Shown: in pieces, positions 5,777 to 6,417 of the stretch | How the letters are laid out: the number at the start of each line of letters is the position of its first letter | Position numbering within the stretch: position 1 is the first letter of the stretch | Origin: Hydrogenophilales bacterium RIFOXYD1_FULL_62_11 | Lineage (GTDB): Bacteria > Pseudomonadota > Gammaproteobacteria > Burkholderiales > Thiobacillaceae | Assembly (NCBI GenBank): GCA_001802655.1 | Contig: MGZO01000077.1 | Span: 20,998 to 27,414, forward strand | Reading direction: 5' to 3' | Length of the DNA: 6,417 bases | Notes under the pieces: model-generated | Seen by the model: the letters and a program-made list of their open reading frames with translations, nothing else | Database searches by the model: none | What the model was told of the DNA's origin: nothing | Made by a program: the position numbers and the translations under genes

Positions 5777-5912
5777 AAATGCATAAGCTAATTGATATGG
5801 TTTTTATCATAACAATTTAATATTATTTATAGAAACCCGTGCGTATAGTCCGCCCCTATCGATTTCAGGGGCATTGCTCCTGAAGCCTTGTTTAAACCGA
5901 AGGAGCCAAGCA
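5777..5912. promoter_or_regulatory. Divergent cbbR-cbbM control region with candidate CbbR operator
   Basis: The stretch 5787-5834 is strongly AT-rich against a GC-rich background. Three TNA triplets are phased at 10 bp: TCA 5807-5809, TTA 5817-5819 and TTA 5827-5829. Together they give two overlapping TNA-N7-TNA (also T-N11-A) sites as described for CbbR. A further inverted repeat TGATA-N7-TATCA lies at 5793-5809. Toward cbbM, TATAGT (5844-5849) is a good -10 box with no decent -35 at 5821-5826, which fits an activator-dependent promoter; the transcript start would be near 5856. Toward cbbR, TATGAT (revcomp of 5806-5811) overlaps the operator, which would allow autoregulation. AT-rich DNA gives chance matches, so the operator is provisional. 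Confidence 0.55.
5852..5872 (+). promoter_or_regulatory. Hairpin in the cbbM 5' leader
   Basis: GCCCCT (5852-5857) pairs perfectly with AGGGGC (5867-5872) around a 9-nt loop. It sits at or just after the predicted cbbM transcription start and about 28 nt before the Shine-Dalgarno, so it could cap the 5' end of the mRNA and slow its decay. No T-tract follows. Confidence 0.4.
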
Positions 5913-6417
5913 ATGGATCAGTCCGCACGTTACGCCGACCTCAGCCTCAAAGAAGAAGACCTCATCAAGGGTGGCAAGCACATCCTCGTCGCCTACAAAA
6001 TGAAACCGAAGCCCGGCTTCGGCAGCTACCTGTCCTGCGCCGCTCACTTCGCTGCCGAGTCCTCGACCGGCACCAACGTCGAAGTTTCCACCACCGACGA
6101 CTTCACCAAGGGCGTCGACGCGCTGGTGTATTACATCGACGAAGCCACCGAAGACATGCGGATCGCTTACCCGATCGAGCTGTTCGACCGCAACGTCACC
6201 GACGGCCGCTTCATGATCGTCTCCTTCCTGACGCTGGTGATCGGCAACAACCAGGGCATGGGCGACATCGAGCACGCCAAGATCCACGACTTCTACATGC
6301 CCGAGCGTGCCATCCAGATGTTCGACGGCCCCTCGCGTGACATATCCGACATGTGGCGCATCCTCGGCCGTCCGATCAAGGATGGCGGCTACATCTCCGG
6401 CACCATCATCAAGCCGA
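5913..6417 (+). CDS. cbbM: Form II ribulose-1,5-bisphosphate carboxylase/oxygenase large subunit (3' partial)
   Basis: The product fixes CO2 onto ribulose-1,5-bisphosphate, giving two 3-phosphoglycerate, in the Calvin cycle; form II enzymes work without small subunits. The first 168 residues are visible, about a third of the usual 460 or so. The start MDQSARYADLSLKEEDLI matches form II enzymes such as that of Rhodospirillum rubrum, with one extra residue near position 38. Active-site residues are intact: Glu49 in AAESSTGTNVE (R. rubrum Glu48), Asn112 in GNNQGMGD (Asn111) and Lys167 in the GTIIKP that ends the window (Lys166). The ATG at 5913 has Shine-Dalgarno AAGGAG (5900-5905) with a 7-nt spacer, consistent with strong translation. 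It is expressed from the divergent promoter region under CbbR. Form II enzymes suit high-CO2, low-O2 habitats. Confidence 0.98.
   Translation, partial: MDQSARYADLSLKEEDLIKGGKHILVAYKMKPKPGFGSYLSCAAHFAAESSTGTNVEVSTTDDFTKGVDALVYYIDEATEDMRIAYPIELFDRNVTDGRFMIVSFLTLVIGNNQGMGDIEHAKIHDFYMPERAIQMFDGPSRDISDMWRILGRPIKDGGYISGTIIKP

Noticed and set aside
5764..5784. Six-codon upstream ORF on the - strand overlapping the cbbR start
   Set aside because: Out of frame, very short and without a Shine-Dalgarno; probably chance in this AT-rich gap.
5888..6340. 150-codon + strand frame over the RuBisCO start
   Set aside because: Out-of-frame Arg/His-rich shadow of cbbM, whose own frame encodes a clear form II RuBisCO with catalytic residues.

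Overview
The window is GC-rich, ordinary bacterial chromosome. Its right end carries a form II RuBisCO gene (cbbM, cut by the window edge) and a divergently transcribed LysR-type regulator (cbbR). This arrangement points to a chemo- or phototrophic Calvin-cycle proteobacterium. A Thiobacillus/Gallionella-like betaproteobacterial autotroph is my guess from the protein sequences and codon use; no 16S or other taxonomic marker is present.

The left two thirds (1-4774) hold what I read as a variant functional-amyloid (Fap-type) secretion locus. On the + strand are: (i) the 3' end of a very large, low-complexity Gly/Ala/Ser/Thr protein built on 17-residue (51-bp) silk-like repeats; (ii) a 118-residue exported small protein; (iii) a stand-alone, Sec-exported C39 cysteine peptidase resembling FapD; (iv) a 277-residue exported protein with a Gly/Ser-rich linker. 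A perfect 15-bp bidirectional terminator follows. Convergent to it, on the - strand, is a 435-residue outer-membrane beta-barrel protein with an N-terminal heptad coiled coil, resembling the FapF exporter.

The parts fit one export-and-assembly model. The three non-enzymatic + strand proteins share a C-terminal motif of the type QN-x-G-x-N. Both small exported proteins carry a sequence that looks like a double-glycine leader (S at -11, L at -7, G at -2), the kind of site C39 peptidases cut. The inferred pathway is Sec export, periplasmic trimming by the C39 peptidase, passage through the FapF-like barrel, and assembly of the repeat protein outside the cell. The repeat polymer has no Lys, Arg, His, Cys, Trp or Tyr in the visible 449 residues, and its 17-residue repeats lack the Gln/Asn-rich character of the known Fap amyloid subunits, so the fibre chemistry may be different.

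Two intergenic gaps of the + strand operon contain strong hairpins without U-tracts (1358-1384 and 2474-2538), which may set the stoichiometry of the abundant repeat protein and its accessory factors. The cbbR-cbbM gap (5777-5912) is AT-rich. It has a 10-bp phased TNA triad that fits the CbbR operator consensus, a -10-like box and a leader hairpin.
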